A stretch of DNA of 29,729 bases from Zygnema cylindricum (lineage: Eukaryota; Streptophyta; Zygnematophyceae; Zygnematales; Zygnemataceae), in the NCBI GenBank assembly GCA_037447655.1, contig JBBHKE010000139.1, positions 111,791-141,519 of the forward strand, in the 5' to 3' direction. Positions 19,330 to 29,701 of the stretch are shown here, piece after piece (position 1 is the first letter of the stretch; every line of letters starts with the position of its first letter). Under the pieces are notes generated by a model that was given only the letters and a program-made list of their open reading frames with translations, ran no database searches and had not been told where the DNA came from. The translations under genes were made by a program, and so were the position numbers.

Positions 19330-20510
19330 GCTAAAAATCTTGAAAGAATCTTCGAATGCAATGTCTGAACGGAATATCTGTATGAGCGAAGATAATATCT
19401 TTATCAACGGAGGTAATTAATGACTCCTATGGAGGGCATTAACTGCACGATTCACACTAGAAATAGATGACGGATGAGATGAGGAAATGAATGTGTTTTT
19501 TTTGTTTGGAGATGAATCGCCTTTGACGTCACCTTACGTCAACAAAAATGTCCCAATGTGATTCATTTTGCCGTACGATTAGTCATCGATGACTCAAATC
19601 CGTCCGTACCAAACCATCGGTAAGAATAAAGGAGGAGGTTTCGTCAAAGTTCCGTACCAAACCATCGATAAGAAGAAAGGAGGAGGTTTCGTCAAAGTTC
19701 CAAATAAGTTTTAAGTTTACGTTTTTTTAAGTTTTATTTTAGATGATTTCGATTGGCTATTTTTTTATAGGTTAGCACTTTACAAAGGTTTTTTACAGTA
19801 CGGATCATTCATTCGGGATACGACTTCCTGTTATTTCAAAGTCGCATTTCTGCATTCCGAAAAGGTTTTCCGAAAAAAGAAGATGATTTACCACATTGTC
19901 AAGCTTTGACGCCCTTGATCGTATGTTTTGTCCGTCGCTACGCTCCAAAAAGATTGACAACCGAGGGGTCGACCTGTTTGGCGCCTCTATTTTTGTTTTT
20001 TTACGGCCTGAATGGTTTGAGATTATTCATTTCTTCATCTCATTTGTCATCCATTTCTATTCTGAATCGTGCAAATGTACTTCCCAAAATTTTAAAACGG
20101 AACGACAAAAAGGCGTCGGCAAACGTTGATGGTTGGAGCGTGACGGGATGATTTTGGCGGAGTCGTAGCCACCTTGGCGGAAGGCAAATGGCCCTTAGGA
20201 CATGTTCGCACATACGCGCGCCCTCATTGTGGATTTATTTCCCTTTTGCACGCGACCTATTTTTACACATTCTGTCTTTGAGAAGTGTCCTCCTAGTGCA
20301 CGGTCATCAAAGACTATAAGATTGTTGACGTGGCGTCTCGGATATAAAGTGTAATGGCATCCGACGCTGATAATTTACGCATAAAACCTTGGACATTTTT
20401 CCGCAATGATGTTTTCCTTGGAAAACATAAAAAAATGCACGACATGTACGAATTAGTACGACCGTCAGTAAACAACCCCATTTTTTCGCTAATGGAGGGT
20501 CACCCTCAAT
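19330..20510 (+). repeat. diverged dispersed repeat, partner of 1080-1745
   Basis: It shares two separated, collinear blocks with 1080-1745 (around 19360-19430 and 20400-20490). It is longer because of about 500 bp of sequence between the blocks. Type and limits are uncertain. Confidence 0.4.
19603..19701. repeat. tandem duplication, 48-bp period
   Basis: Two adjacent 48-bp units beginning TCCGTACCAAACCATCG and ending TTCGTCAAAGT, with only two differences visible between them. Confidence 0.9.
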
Positions 20511-20854
20511 CAACCCGGCCAGTATAGTTGGCCGTACGATTACAAAAACGATTGATGGAATGCCACCCTAAGAATTATTAAAAAAATAGAGTAATTTTTT
20601 TTTTTTTTCAAATTCTTAATTAGCGTTAACAACACTAGTTTTTTAATTTACGCTATTTAATTCTTGACGCTAATAGCATTTCTCAGTGTATTGTACCTCT
20701 AACTGATGTATGGATTCAGTTGACCGAAAGGGAAAGGCGACGTGCATCGGAAAAACTGAGAATACTGTATAGGTAAGGTTTGTTAGTTTTCTAACGAACA
20801 GTTCACTTCACTATTGTGCATTAGTCAGCTACGACGTAGTCTAGGACTTTAAGC

Positions 20855-21010
20855 CTCTAGGCAGAGGTCGCAAACTGTTTTCCAAAACCGTAACCAACAA
20901 GTCACCGACCGCCCGCGTCAGATTTGAAACGGATTCGGGTGCCAAATTTGGGGGGCCGGGCAGATTTTGGCGGTTGATTCACAAAAAAAATAAAAAATCA
21001 GTTACGGTCG
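20855..21010. repeat. partial relative of the 21119-21484 foldback element
   Basis: GAGGTCGCAAA, CCAAAACCG and ACCGACCGCCCGCG occur in the same order as in the right arm of the foldback element downstream (GAGGTCGCAAAAG, CCAAAACCGACCG, CCCGCCCG). It appears to be one diverged arm. Confidence 0.35.
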
Positions 21011-21118
21011 GGTAAGCAAAAATCGAAAATAATTGAAAATTTTGTCCTGTCCATACTATCCAACATTATTGTATTTTGTACTCTTGGTATCGTGGAAGGT
21101 ATAAGAGAAATATACCAT

Positions 21119-21484
21119 TAATTTTGTACTTTTTCAGACACGGGCGGTTACGGGTAGTCGCGAGAAATCAAGTTTTGGTTTTTTTTTTTTTTTTGTAAAC
21201 GCGTTTCGGGTAACCGTTAACGATTTTTGAGCGTGACAAAACCCTGTCGGGCGTCGGGTACTCAGATTTTGAAAAAAAAAAACGGTCGGTTTTGGTTATG
21301 TTAAATTTTGACTTTTGCGACCTCTGCAATGTGTACAGTTGAGGTCGCAAAAGTCAAAAATTTATATAACCAAAACCGACCGTTTTTTTTTTTTTTTTTT
21401 AAATTTGAGTACCCGATGCTAACCAAAACTCGATTTCTCGCGACTAACCGTACCCGCCCGTAACTTAAAAAAAGTACAAAATTA
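21119..21484. mobile_element. foldback (long inverted repeat) element
   Basis: A 366-bp block whose two halves are inverted copies. The outer ends are TAATTTTGTACTTTTT and its complement. Further in, TAGTCGCGAGAAATC, GGGTACTC, CGGTCGGTTTTGGTTAT and TTGACTTTTGCGACCTC are each mirrored, around a central loop of about 18 nt. Arms of about 170 bp contain poly-T/poly-A runs of unequal length. With a possible TA duplication at the ends, it resembles a Tc1/mariner-type MITE, but no transposase is present. Confidence 0.75.
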
Positions 21485-22840
21485 CAACGCTCATTGTTAT
21501 TAGCGTTAAGCATTTATTACTGTTAATGAAAAATTATGATTAATAACACTATTTAATACAATGAGACGTGGCAGGTTGTAATCCATTTCTTTAAATAGTA
21601 AATACTATAAATAGTAGCGATTTATTAACAATAATATCAATGAGCGATGTAGTGCTATATCTCCCTTTGCGCTTAACTCTTAGTTTTAATCATTTTAATT
21701 TTGCGCGTAACTCTTATATTAATGGTTAAACTCTTATGTTAATGTTTTTTCTCTCGTTAATCTGATTTTTTCACTACATGTTTTGGACGGTTTTTCTTTT
21801 GACTACGATACTATGTTATGAATCATGAAAAAAAGGTAAGCTTTTATTATGTATGCTTAAAAAAAAAAATCTTAGTTTTTCACATGGAAAATCAATTAGC
21901 AAAAAACACATTGTGATAGGCAAAAAAAACAAAAAATATTTTGTAGTATCAAATATAGAAATAAACAAATAACAACCTCGTTCTATTTTCGACTCTATTT
22001 TACAAATTCTCAACCTTAAACTTAAAAACTACACAAAATCTATAAATCTAAATTTGGTATACATACAACGCTTTGGTAATTTGATAAAAATAAGCATTCC
22101 GGCTTGAAAAAAAAATGCAAAATTACACTAGAAAAATTGTGAAATACAACAAAAATTTCAAAGGAAAAAAAAACAATATAACTATTACTAAATAAATAAC
22201 AATATTTAGAAAAAAAAACAAAAAAAAACTATGCTTTTAAAAGATCTTGGTAGGATCTAACACACAAAAGGTCACTAACAATTAAAGCCGCTACTGTACT
22301 CCTCTTCTTTGTTATTGTGTTCCCGGCATCCGAAATTGCATTCGGACATGGAGTTAGAAGCCAGAATAGCTAGAATAGATTTAGCAACACCGGCTAGAAT
22401 AGGAAATCGTCCATCTTTTGCAATCGTTTGAAATTTTTCGAATATTTCGACATGTGCTAATATATGTTCCTATTTGTTCATAGAAAATCCCTATTTTTAA
22501 AACACATCGCGCACGTGTTTTAAAGATAAGGTTGAAGATGACGTTTTTTGTCGTCAAAGTGGGTCGAAAAACACAATTTTTTGTACATCGTAAGTTCGAG
22601 GATGACGCAAATTGTACTTTACAAATTTGTGATTCCTTCATACGGTTGGAACTTAGGCAGTACGGCACTAAGTTTTACAACAAAACGACAGAAAAAACCC
22701 TTACTTATGCACATGGGGACATACCCTTATTCAACGACTTTTTTGGTAAATACACTTTCTGAGTACGAGAGCGTAGAGAAATAAAATGCAACTTCGTAAT
22801 ATTCGATGGCGATGAATGGCGCGAATAGTGCCATCATTCC
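21485..22840. other. AT-rich spacer, no gene recognised
   Basis: Strongly AT-rich, with many A runs at 21830-22230. CGCTCATTG at 21487 and its complement near 21640 may mark another short inverted-repeat element of about 160 bp, but the arms are poor. No frame here has recognisable content. Confidence 0.5.
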
Positions 22841-23062
22841 TAACACCATGTATCGTTGTAATGTTTATTGTTATTTCTGTCACCTAAAACATCCTTTCTC
22901 CGTACACACTTGTCGGATTTTTAATCTGACGGTTGGGATTTAAAGGCAAGATTCTCACCTTTCAATTGGCGATCTCCGATTGGAAATCGAACAAATATGT
23001 ACGGATAAAAAATGTTTTATGTGGCGAAATTAACATTAACACTAATAGCGATACACGGTGTA
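22841..23062. mobile_element. miniature inverted-repeat element, TACACCG family, copy 1
   Basis: 222 bp. It ends AACACTAATAGCGATACACGGTGTA on the right, where only the outer 20 bp are needed for recognition, and TAACACCATGTATCG on the left. The arms share CACTTAAAACAT-like and CGTACACACTTGTC words with the better copy at 23963. The left end is more decayed. It is non-coding. Confidence 0.65.
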
Positions 23063-23962
23063 AGCGTAAAAGGTGTTGTGTTTAAACGGAGGCCTAAAAT
23101 AACAAAACACTGAATGAAGACCGATTATCCCCAGTTTAAACGTTTTTAACACGATTAACTCCGTTTCTTTCGTAGTTAAGCCTATCCCGCTATTTGAGGT
23201 GGCTTGGGTCTTTTTTTGTTTTTTCCTCTGTTGTTATTATTAATTATCTCTCGATTGAGCCAAAATTGATATTTTTTTTACAATAAGTTCATTTTTTTGT
23301 TTTCTTACCCGACCAGATACATTTTTTGGAGATAAGGCACGCGAATAACATTTCACCAGAGATTTTATCTATTTAAATTTAAAGTTATAATATTTTTCGC
23401 TCAAAAAACTATATTTTTAAATTTTCAAAAAGTACATGTACTTCATTCATCTACTCCGTACGTCCACAATTACGACATTTTCTGCTCTCACAGAACATGT
23501 CCGTACCTTACAGTACAGTACAGACCGTCGTACGAGAGTACGTACTTTTTTTCCGTACCTACTTTAAACACTGGAAATTAAGACAGCGTTTTAATTGGAG
23601 CTAGACTCTGGTTTTAACTTTAAACGTTCAAACAAAAAAAACGCTCTTTGTAAATACTAATGACGTGGCCCATCTTCACCCACTCGTTTCACACAAATAC
23701 TTAACCTCTTTTTTGCTAGGTTTAGCTAAATAAAGTCTTTGTTTTTAGCTAATAAGGTCCTTATTTCCGGCCCTACTCTAATGTAGCTAGGCTATTGACA
23801 CGCTGCCCAATCGATATCCATGTCACGACTTTCTTGCGACTGGGTGAATCGATTTTGTCGCGATGTAGTAGATCGCGACAATTATTGGAAATTGCATGGA
23901 AATAGATAAAACAGTATGGGCTTAGGCCCATTGGGCCCCGAGTGGCTCATTTCAGGGTACGG
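23063..23962. other. spacer with a dense GTAC cluster
   Basis: No gene recognised. T-rich in 23200-23420. Ten GTAC tetranucleotides occur in 127 bp (23432-23558). Confidence 0.5.
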
Positions 23963-24181
23963 TACACCGCGTATCGCTATTAGTGTTAATAATTTGATCG
24001 CCACTTAAAACATCTTCACTCCGTACACACTTGTCCGATTGTCAATTTGAGACCGCCAATCGGGAGCTGAGATTCTTAACTTTCAATCCCAACCGTCAGA
24101 TCCTAAATCGGACAAGTGTGTACGTAAAATATGTTTTAAGTGGCGAATAAATCATTAACACTAATAGCGATTCACGGTGTA
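23963..24181. mobile_element. miniature inverted-repeat element, TACACCG family, copy 2
   Basis: 219 bp with about 85-bp arms. The left end TACACCGCGTATCGCTATTA is mirrored by TACACCGTGAATCGCTATTA on the minus strand. Inner mirrored words are CGCCACTTAAAACAT and GTACACACTTGTCCGATT. If the outermost TA is the duplicated target, this fits a Tc1/mariner-derived MITE (inference). Confidence 0.8.
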
Positions 24182-24189
24182 CTATACTG

Positions 24190-24809
24190 TACACCGCGAA
24201 TCGTAATTAGAGTAATGAAAAAATTAGAGTAAAAAAACAAAAAAAAACAATTAGAGTAATTGACGCTAATTTATGTGATAGAGCTTTTTCAACTATGAAG
24301 TTTACTCTAATTTATTTAGTTATTCTATATTGGGTTATGTCGGCGATAATTATGTGCGCGATAATTATGAACACTAAATTACGTAGACGTACAAAATGTG
24401 TCAGTCCGGTATAGTATTGACGTCATTATGACGCTAATAATATTTGTCGCATTGAATGTCAGTTAATGTTCACACTGACGACGATGCTGTCGACGGACGA
24501 GAGTTATGCGAACGGCTTTTTTTCGATGTGATTGATTTTTTGTTTAGTGCGATTTCACGTGCGAGCGCGATTCTATTAAATCATTATTTGTACCTTTTTA
24601 CTTATAAAGTACAATTTTGCACGGTCAGACGTCGTCCGTACTCCACACTATTTAAAAATAACCTATATTAGAATTTTGTACGCTAATTAAACCTCACCTT
24701 AATTAGAATAATGAAAAAATTAGAATCGATTACTCTATTTGATGTGATAGAGTCGAAATTTCGAGCGACCGAATTAGAGTAATTTACTCTAATTACGATT
24801 CGCGGTGTA
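24190..24809. mobile_element. inverted-repeat element, TACACCG family, 620-bp variant
   Basis: It starts TACACCGCGAATCGTAATTA, and the minus strand of the right end reads the same for 26 bp. The termini are related to the 219-bp elements (TACACCGCG) but the interior is different, with repeated AATTAGAGTAA motifs. It lies only 8 bp from copy 2. No coding capacity is evident. Confidence 0.75.
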
Positions 24810-25461
24810 GTTTTCAGTGATTGGGCTGCTTCTGACCGTCCAGATACGGTCGCCTAAACGACAAATGAACCACTTTGGGGGCCAATGGGCCGACGCCCTA
24901 AAAGACGAAAATGTACGATGCCAGGAAATTCCCTTTCGGGTTGCCACTTGCGACTTCTGAGTCCAAAAATCTACTTCTAATAGGGTACAAGGCGATATCC
25001 TACCATAAATTTATCCACCATAAATCTGACGGTTTCATCTGAGCAAATGAAGCCGTCGGATTTCCGGACTGCCAGACCAGCCAATCCGCGATGGCGTACG
25101 AGAATGTGCTGTCACATTTATGGAGGTCCGATTTTCTTGTTTTTTTGCGATTTCCTCCGTTGATCAGATTGACCGTTGCCGGTTATCCGACAGCATCGCG
25201 GAAATTGCGGAGAAACTAAGGTCGAGCTTTTCCCGGGTTGTCGCGGTCAGGTAGATTAAGCTGACCATAAACTTCAGGGAATCTTCTGTCAGAGCCCTCA
25301 AGTGTGCAAAAGCGACCGTTATCATAGTTGTCACCTGTTTTAAGTTTAAACTGATAGCCTCCAAGGCATAAAACATTTCGTGGCCGATTGAACGTTTTCA
25401 AATACGGTTGAAGCTTTCGTCAAAGGTTAAACTATTCTTTTTTTTTAGCTGTTTAAAATAC
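24810..25461. other. spacer, no gene recognised
   Basis: No credible coding frame. A 42-bp imperfect hairpin lies at 25022-25063 (AAATCTGACGGTTTCAT mirrored by ATGAAGCCGTCGGATTT). Confidence 0.5.
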
Positions 25462-25790
25462 TAGTGTTGGGTATCGGGTAGTTTCATATCGCGATAATGT
25501 CGATATTCGATATATCGAATATCGATCGAGCAAAGTCCTCGATACATCGTACCGCGACCAACATAAATTATCGCGATATATATCGCAAGAAAAGGCTGTC
25601 CGTGCATATACCGTACATATACCGTACATGTACCGTACACAAAATGGTACAGACCCCCCCCCCACTGAGCGTTTGCCACGGGGGGGGGAATATTTAGCTT
25701 TTCCGTACATGGTCTCGATATATCGATTATCGGGTACCGAAAATTCGATAATATCGAGTATCGGCAATAGGTCCTCGATACCCAACACTA
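25462..25790. mobile_element. foldback element with TAGTGTTGGG termini
   Basis: 329 bp. It starts TAGTGTTGGGTATCG and ends CGATACCCAACACTA. The interior is dense in TATCGATA-type palindromes. It holds a C(10) run and a G(9) run about 16 nt apart (near 25655-25690) that could pair. The termini resemble those of non-autonomous hAT elements, but I see no 8-bp duplication. The right end abuts a lone TACACCG-family terminus (25791-25811). Confidence 0.6.
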
Positions 25791-26346
25791 CTAATAGCGA
25801 TTGGCGGTGTACCAATGTATCGTACATACAGCAGAACATAACGAGTATTTTTCTAGGCAACCTGAGCTCAAAGTCAGGAAATTTCCTCAGAAGTTTAGAT
25901 CATCGTCAGAAAACGTCAGCAGTAACTAAAACGGACACTTGTCCATCTGTGCAGAATCCAGTTACCGTACAGACTCTTCGATACAGAATAGACAATTTAG
26001 TAATTTGTCCTTAATAGATGTGCCAGGCAAGCTGGGAACGTCGAGCACAATTTTTGTTTATCAGACCATGTTGCTCCCACACCTCCACTGAATATGCCTG
26101 CTCCCTTCCTTGAAGGCCACTGAAGAAAATGGGAAACTCTTGATGAACCATGGAACGTCCCTAGTTCAGTACAGTACAGTACTGTATTTTCTCTTCAGCG
26201 CCCTACACTGCAGCAGAATGTAACGTTTGGCTGTAACTATTAGAGTAATAAAAAACCGTCTTTCCTTTCCGACGTCCTGTTTCGGCTAGTCTCTTCCGAT
26301 TTGTTCTTGTCGGTACGTCTGTGCGTACTGTACGGCTTGTACGAAC
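25791..26346. promoter_or_regulatory. upstream region of the MLO-like gene
   Basis: Sequence before the MLO start codon, beginning with an isolated TACACCG-family terminus (to 25811). No clear TATA box is visible. AGTAATAAAAAACC near 26244 is the only A/T-rich candidate, about 100 bp before the ATG, and the leader after it is pyrimidine-rich. AGTACAGTACAGTACTGTA lies near 26167. The transcription start cannot be set from sequence alone. Confidence 0.3.
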
Positions 26347-26466
26347 ATGGCTGAGGATGAGTTGCTCTCCCTAAAATATACACCGACTTATGCAGTAGCC
26401 ACAGTTGTCACTATTATAGTGGCCGCCTCCTTTGCGATGGAACGTGGTTTACATCATTTAAAAAAG
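26347..26466 (+). CDS. MLO exon 1 (N-terminus and TM1)
   Basis: 40 codons, MAEDELLSLKYTPTYAVATV to HLKK, ending at a codon boundary before GTGATT. This start was chosen because an acidic N-terminus of about 10 residues directly before T-P-T-(W/Y)-A-V-A is normal in the family. Trp is replaced by Tyr in that motif. Confidence 0.9.
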
Positions 26467-29400
26467 GTGATTATGTTCCTGGAAAGCATATTTTGGAAAT
26501 CCTAGCAACAATCTAAGTTGCTGAACTGGTCTGAAAGTCGTACAGTTTTCAATTTTTGATTTTGGCACTGGATAGGCCTAATAGCTGAATTTTCCTGTAA
26601 ATCCTAAAATAGTGTGGAGTTTTGTTTCGTAGAACATTTTAAGCTCAATGCCACCTAGATTCACGTAGTCGGGACAGAGACCTCACATGGCACCGACTGT
26701 ACAACAACAGGCATTGCCTGTGAAAATTTGCCTGCAGTAATTATAGAAAGTTGCCATTGAGTATTAGATTTTCCACAAAACATTACAGATGAGTGCCGTT
26801 TAGTATTATCTATAATGTTTTATGGCAATTTTTAATAAAGTTGTCATTTAGTATTAGAATTACCATGAAACTATAGAAAGCTGCTATTTCCTATTAGAAT
26901 TGCCAAAGTTGACATTTAGTATTACAATTGCCATGAAACATTATAGAAAATTACCATTTATTAGAATTGCCGTGCAATAATTTAAGAGAGTTGACATTTA
27001 AAATCAGTATTGGCATGTATAATTAATATTGCCATGTAATAATATAGAAAACTGCCATTTAGTATCAGAATTGCCATGTATTATTGTAGAAAATCGCCAT
27101 TTATTTTAAGAATTCCAATGAAACATTATAGAAAGTTGCTAGTTAGTATTAGAATTGCCATGTTACATTATTGAAAGTTGGCACTTAGTATTAAAATCGG
27201 CAAGCAGTATTGTAGAAAGTTCCATTAATATTAAAATTGGCATGTACTATTATAGAAAGATGCCATTTAGTACTAGAATTACCATGCATTATTGCCATAT
27301 ATTATTGTTTATAGAAAACGACGTGGCATGCCTTCACAAAAGTCCTGCACCTGTATAACATTTCGTCATGACATTGTCTTTGAAAAGCATCACTTTGCGT
27401 ATGTTTCCACAAGTATGCCATTCCACATTATCTGCACAGAACGCCATAACAGACTCTGTAGTAAGCTGCCACGTGGCAGCCAGCCAGACATTCTGCAATT
27501 CTAATATAAGTGTAAAACTGTGTGCAGTGGCTGCATAATCACGGACGAAAGCCTCTTAGCAATGCGGTGGAGCTTGTCCAGGAAGGTAATTTACCAATCA
27601 CATCTTTGGATATGCTGGTATTACACAGAAACGCTGGTCTTTCCTGGTGTCTTTCCTTGTCCGACGACACATTGCTGCTGGCATTTTTGCTTCTACCACA
27701 TAAAATAAATCAGTTTTAACGTTTTAGAGTATGACAACTTGAAATGTGTCTGCAGAGCTGATGCTCCTGGGATTCATATCCTTCCTGCTCACCGTCTTTC
27801 AGAGCAATATTAGTCACATATGTGTTCCATCCTTTGAAAACAGCAACATGATGCCTTGTCGGTACAAGATTGAAGAAAAAACTAGTTATCCTGGACCACC
27901 GACCTCTGAGTCCTCCTCACTTCCACCCGAAACAGACAGTCATGGTCGTCGTCTTCTTTCTTTCCTTTCCTCCACATCTGTAAAGCACTTACAATCTGCT
28001 GGAGCTCCGGAACTTTTGCGGCGAATGCTCGCAGAGGCCGCATCGAATCCCTGTGAAAAGGTGATTTTCACGGCCATGGCTGCCATTTTAACTCTATAAA
28101 ACAGCGAAATTATGAAATATTGTTTTACAATTTTGAAGCTCCTTCGCAACGTATAATTTTTTCATAGAGAGTAATTCTGTTGTCTTTCATATGTTTTCTA
28201 TGCGCTTATTGATCATGCATGTGGTGGAAGGTCCGAATAGTGTTAATCTGTAAGAGAATCAGAAGATGTAGATTTGACGTTTTCGGCAAATCATTTTGTT
28301 TCAAAGTTGAATAGCTTGTCAGACATTTTGCGTTTTATGTTCAAGTGTTTATTCGACATTATATTTTGTTTCTTTCGCTACACATTGCAGGCAGTTTTTT
28401 AAAACATTTGAGGCATCAAATCCATATGGCAGGCTAAATCAAACCAGTTTGCTTTTTCTTAATTTGGTAGATGTTTGCATTTCAATTTAACGTTACAAAA
28501 AGTGTGAGGTTGTAATTACAAAGAAACATGCCTAAGGAGAAATGACGTGTTTGTGAAAACCTTACTGTTGATTTAAGCAGTAGAAATGTGTGATGTTAAG
28601 GGCAAAAGTAGAATAAATGTTAAATTCGATACTTGAATGGGAGGGATTTGTAGAGTATCATTCGGTATGTGCTCTGTGAAGATTTCATTACTACTTGTTT
28701 TTGTAAATGGCCTTTAGAGGCTGTTTATGGGAATGAGGATTGTCCATGCAGGCGACAAAAATGAAATGCCAATCAGAACTGTACGGTATACTAAATGTAT
28801 ATACCGTATACAGATGTACAATTTATTGTGTACTGTATGCCGTATACCGTTTCAGAAAGCTGTATATTAGGTGGATAAGACCCGCAGTCATGGACCATAC
28901 ACTTTTTTTTGCAAGTGGTGTCAGTTTCTGGATTATACCTTCAACATATTAAATGGATAATGTGTACGCCACAATGTTTGATTTGACTGTTAATTTTGTT
29001 CAACATGTGTCTTGTTTTTGTGTTGCCAATGACAGGGAAAACAACCTTTTGTTTCTGTAACTGGAATTCACCAATTGCATATATTCATATTTCTCCTAGC
29101 AATTGTTCATCTCTTTTATTCGGGAATCACGATGTTGTTGGCAATTTACAAGGTGTGACAGTGGTATTTTACTTATTATTTCAGTCATTTTAATTATAAT
29201 TTCAGCGATTTTAGCGAGGGTGACAGTTAGGTCAATTTCTAGGTCAATTATGATGATAGTGATGCCAGCAGTTCCTCTCACTAGAAATTGGTTCATTCTG
29301 CTTTTGGAGAATGTAAGAAAATGTATTTGAAGTGGATGGTTTGGTATCCTATCTTCCTATTTCATCTTGTGTGCCATTCTTTTTATATTTCAAATATTGT

Positions 29401-29661
29401 TTTTATGAAGAATGGTTGAAACTTGTTTCTCTGGTTCTGTTATAAATTGAAATTTTGCTTTGGTATCTTACAAAATAGCATTCTAACCTAACCAAATGGA
29501 TAACAAAAAAATTGGTGAATCGTTTAAAGCTCAATAAAAAATAAAAATAAAATGAAGGAAGTCTTTTATTCTTTTTGTGAAATGGCAGATTCATCGATGG
29601 CATTCCTGGGAAAAAGAAGCAGAAAAGTTAATGGACCAATGTGCCAATATGACTGCCCCGG
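26347..29661 (+). CDS. MLO-family seven-transmembrane protein, 5' part (five exons, runs off window)
   Basis: MLO proteins are plasma-membrane proteins with seven membrane spans, an extracellular N-terminus and a C-terminal calmodulin-binding site. They act in powdery-mildew susceptibility, root touch responses and pollen-tube/synergid signalling, and some act as calcium channels. Joined exons 26347-26466, 27528-27585, 27756-28060, 29036-29152 and 29589-29660/1 give about 224 residues in one frame through GT-AG introns of 1061, 170, 975 and 436 bp. Family marks are TPTYAVA before TM1 (about 12-31), ELMLLGFISFLLT (TM2, 60-72), loop cysteines C82, C94 and C159, GKQPFVSVTGIHQLHIFIF (TM3, 162-185) and RWHSWE (203-208). 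TM4 to TM7 and the calmodulin site lie beyond the window. The sequence is divergent from the angiosperm MLOs I know. Close homologues in other plants are expected; orthology to a numbered MLO cannot be assigned. Confidence 0.9.
26738..27307. repeat. degenerate minisatellite in MLO intron 1
   Basis: About 12-13 tandem units of roughly 42-45 bp with the core words CATTTAGTATTAGAATTGCC, ATGAAACATTATAGAAAG and TTGCCATT, with many substitutions and small indels. It fills more than half of the 1061-bp intron. Confidence 0.85.
27465..27480. promoter_or_regulatory. G-box palindrome in MLO intron 1
   Basis: GCTGCCACGTGGCAGC is a perfect 16-bp palindrome centred on CACGTG, the G-box bound by plant bZIP/bHLH factors. 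It lies 48 bp before the exon 2 acceptor. Function is inferred. Confidence 0.3.
27528..27585 (+). CDS. MLO exon 2 (first cytoplasmic segment)
   Basis: 58 nt between TGTGTGCAG and GTAATT. It encodes WLHNHGRKPLSNAVELVQE, matching the W-x-K-x-x-x-K-x-L-x-x-A-L-E-K-x-K-x-E segment after TM1 in MLO proteins. It ends one nucleotide into the next codon. Confidence 0.9.
27756..28060 (+). CDS. MLO exon 3 (TM2 and first extracellular loop)
   Basis: 305 nt that complete the split Glu codon and continue LMLLGFISFLLTVFQ. The loop has C82 and C94 and an N-I-S glycosylation sequon (77-79). A Ser/Pro/Arg-rich variable part leads to NPCEK (C159). The donor is AAG followed by GTGATT, at a codon boundary. Confidence 0.9.
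29036..29152 (+). CDS. MLO exon 4 (TM3)
   Basis: 39 codons, GKQPFVSVTGIHQLHIFIFL to LLAIYK, the most conserved MLO block (G-K-x-P-(F/L)-V-S and H-x-L-H-I-F-I-F). Acceptor ATGACAG, donor GTGTGA, both in phase 0. Confidence 0.95.
29589..29661 (+). CDS. MLO exon 5 (start of second cytoplasmic loop), 3' end uncertain
   Basis: After AATGGCAG it reads IHRWHSWEKEAEKL, matching the family's (I/M)-R-x-W-x-x-W-E segment, and then MDQCANMTAP. The likely donor is GG|GTTTGT at 29661/29662. The downstream sequence becomes T-rich and then a CT repeat, as expected for an intron. The exact end is not certain. Confidence 0.75.
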
Positions 29662-29701
29662 GTTTGTTTTTTTCACTTTTCCGTTATCCTGACGTTCATA
29701 A

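Larger units (their letters stand above)
18421..20850. other. spacer with dispersed repeats, no confident gene
   Basis: Apart from one unrecognised reading frame (18642-18920), nothing here looks coding. It contains the partner (about 19330-20510) of the repeat at 1080-1745 and a 48-bp tandem duplication at 19603-19701. There is also a B-box-like ATTCAAATCC on the minus strand near 18580 that is too close to its A-box-like partner to be a tRNA gene. Confidence 0.5.

Noticed and set aside
25628-26014. A 128-residue plus-strand frame upstream of MLO
   Set aside because: It runs through homopolymer C and G runs and the foldback element, so it is not a plausible coding sequence.
27746-28099. A 117-residue single-exon gene
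   Set aside because: It is MLO exon 3 read through its splice sites at both ends.
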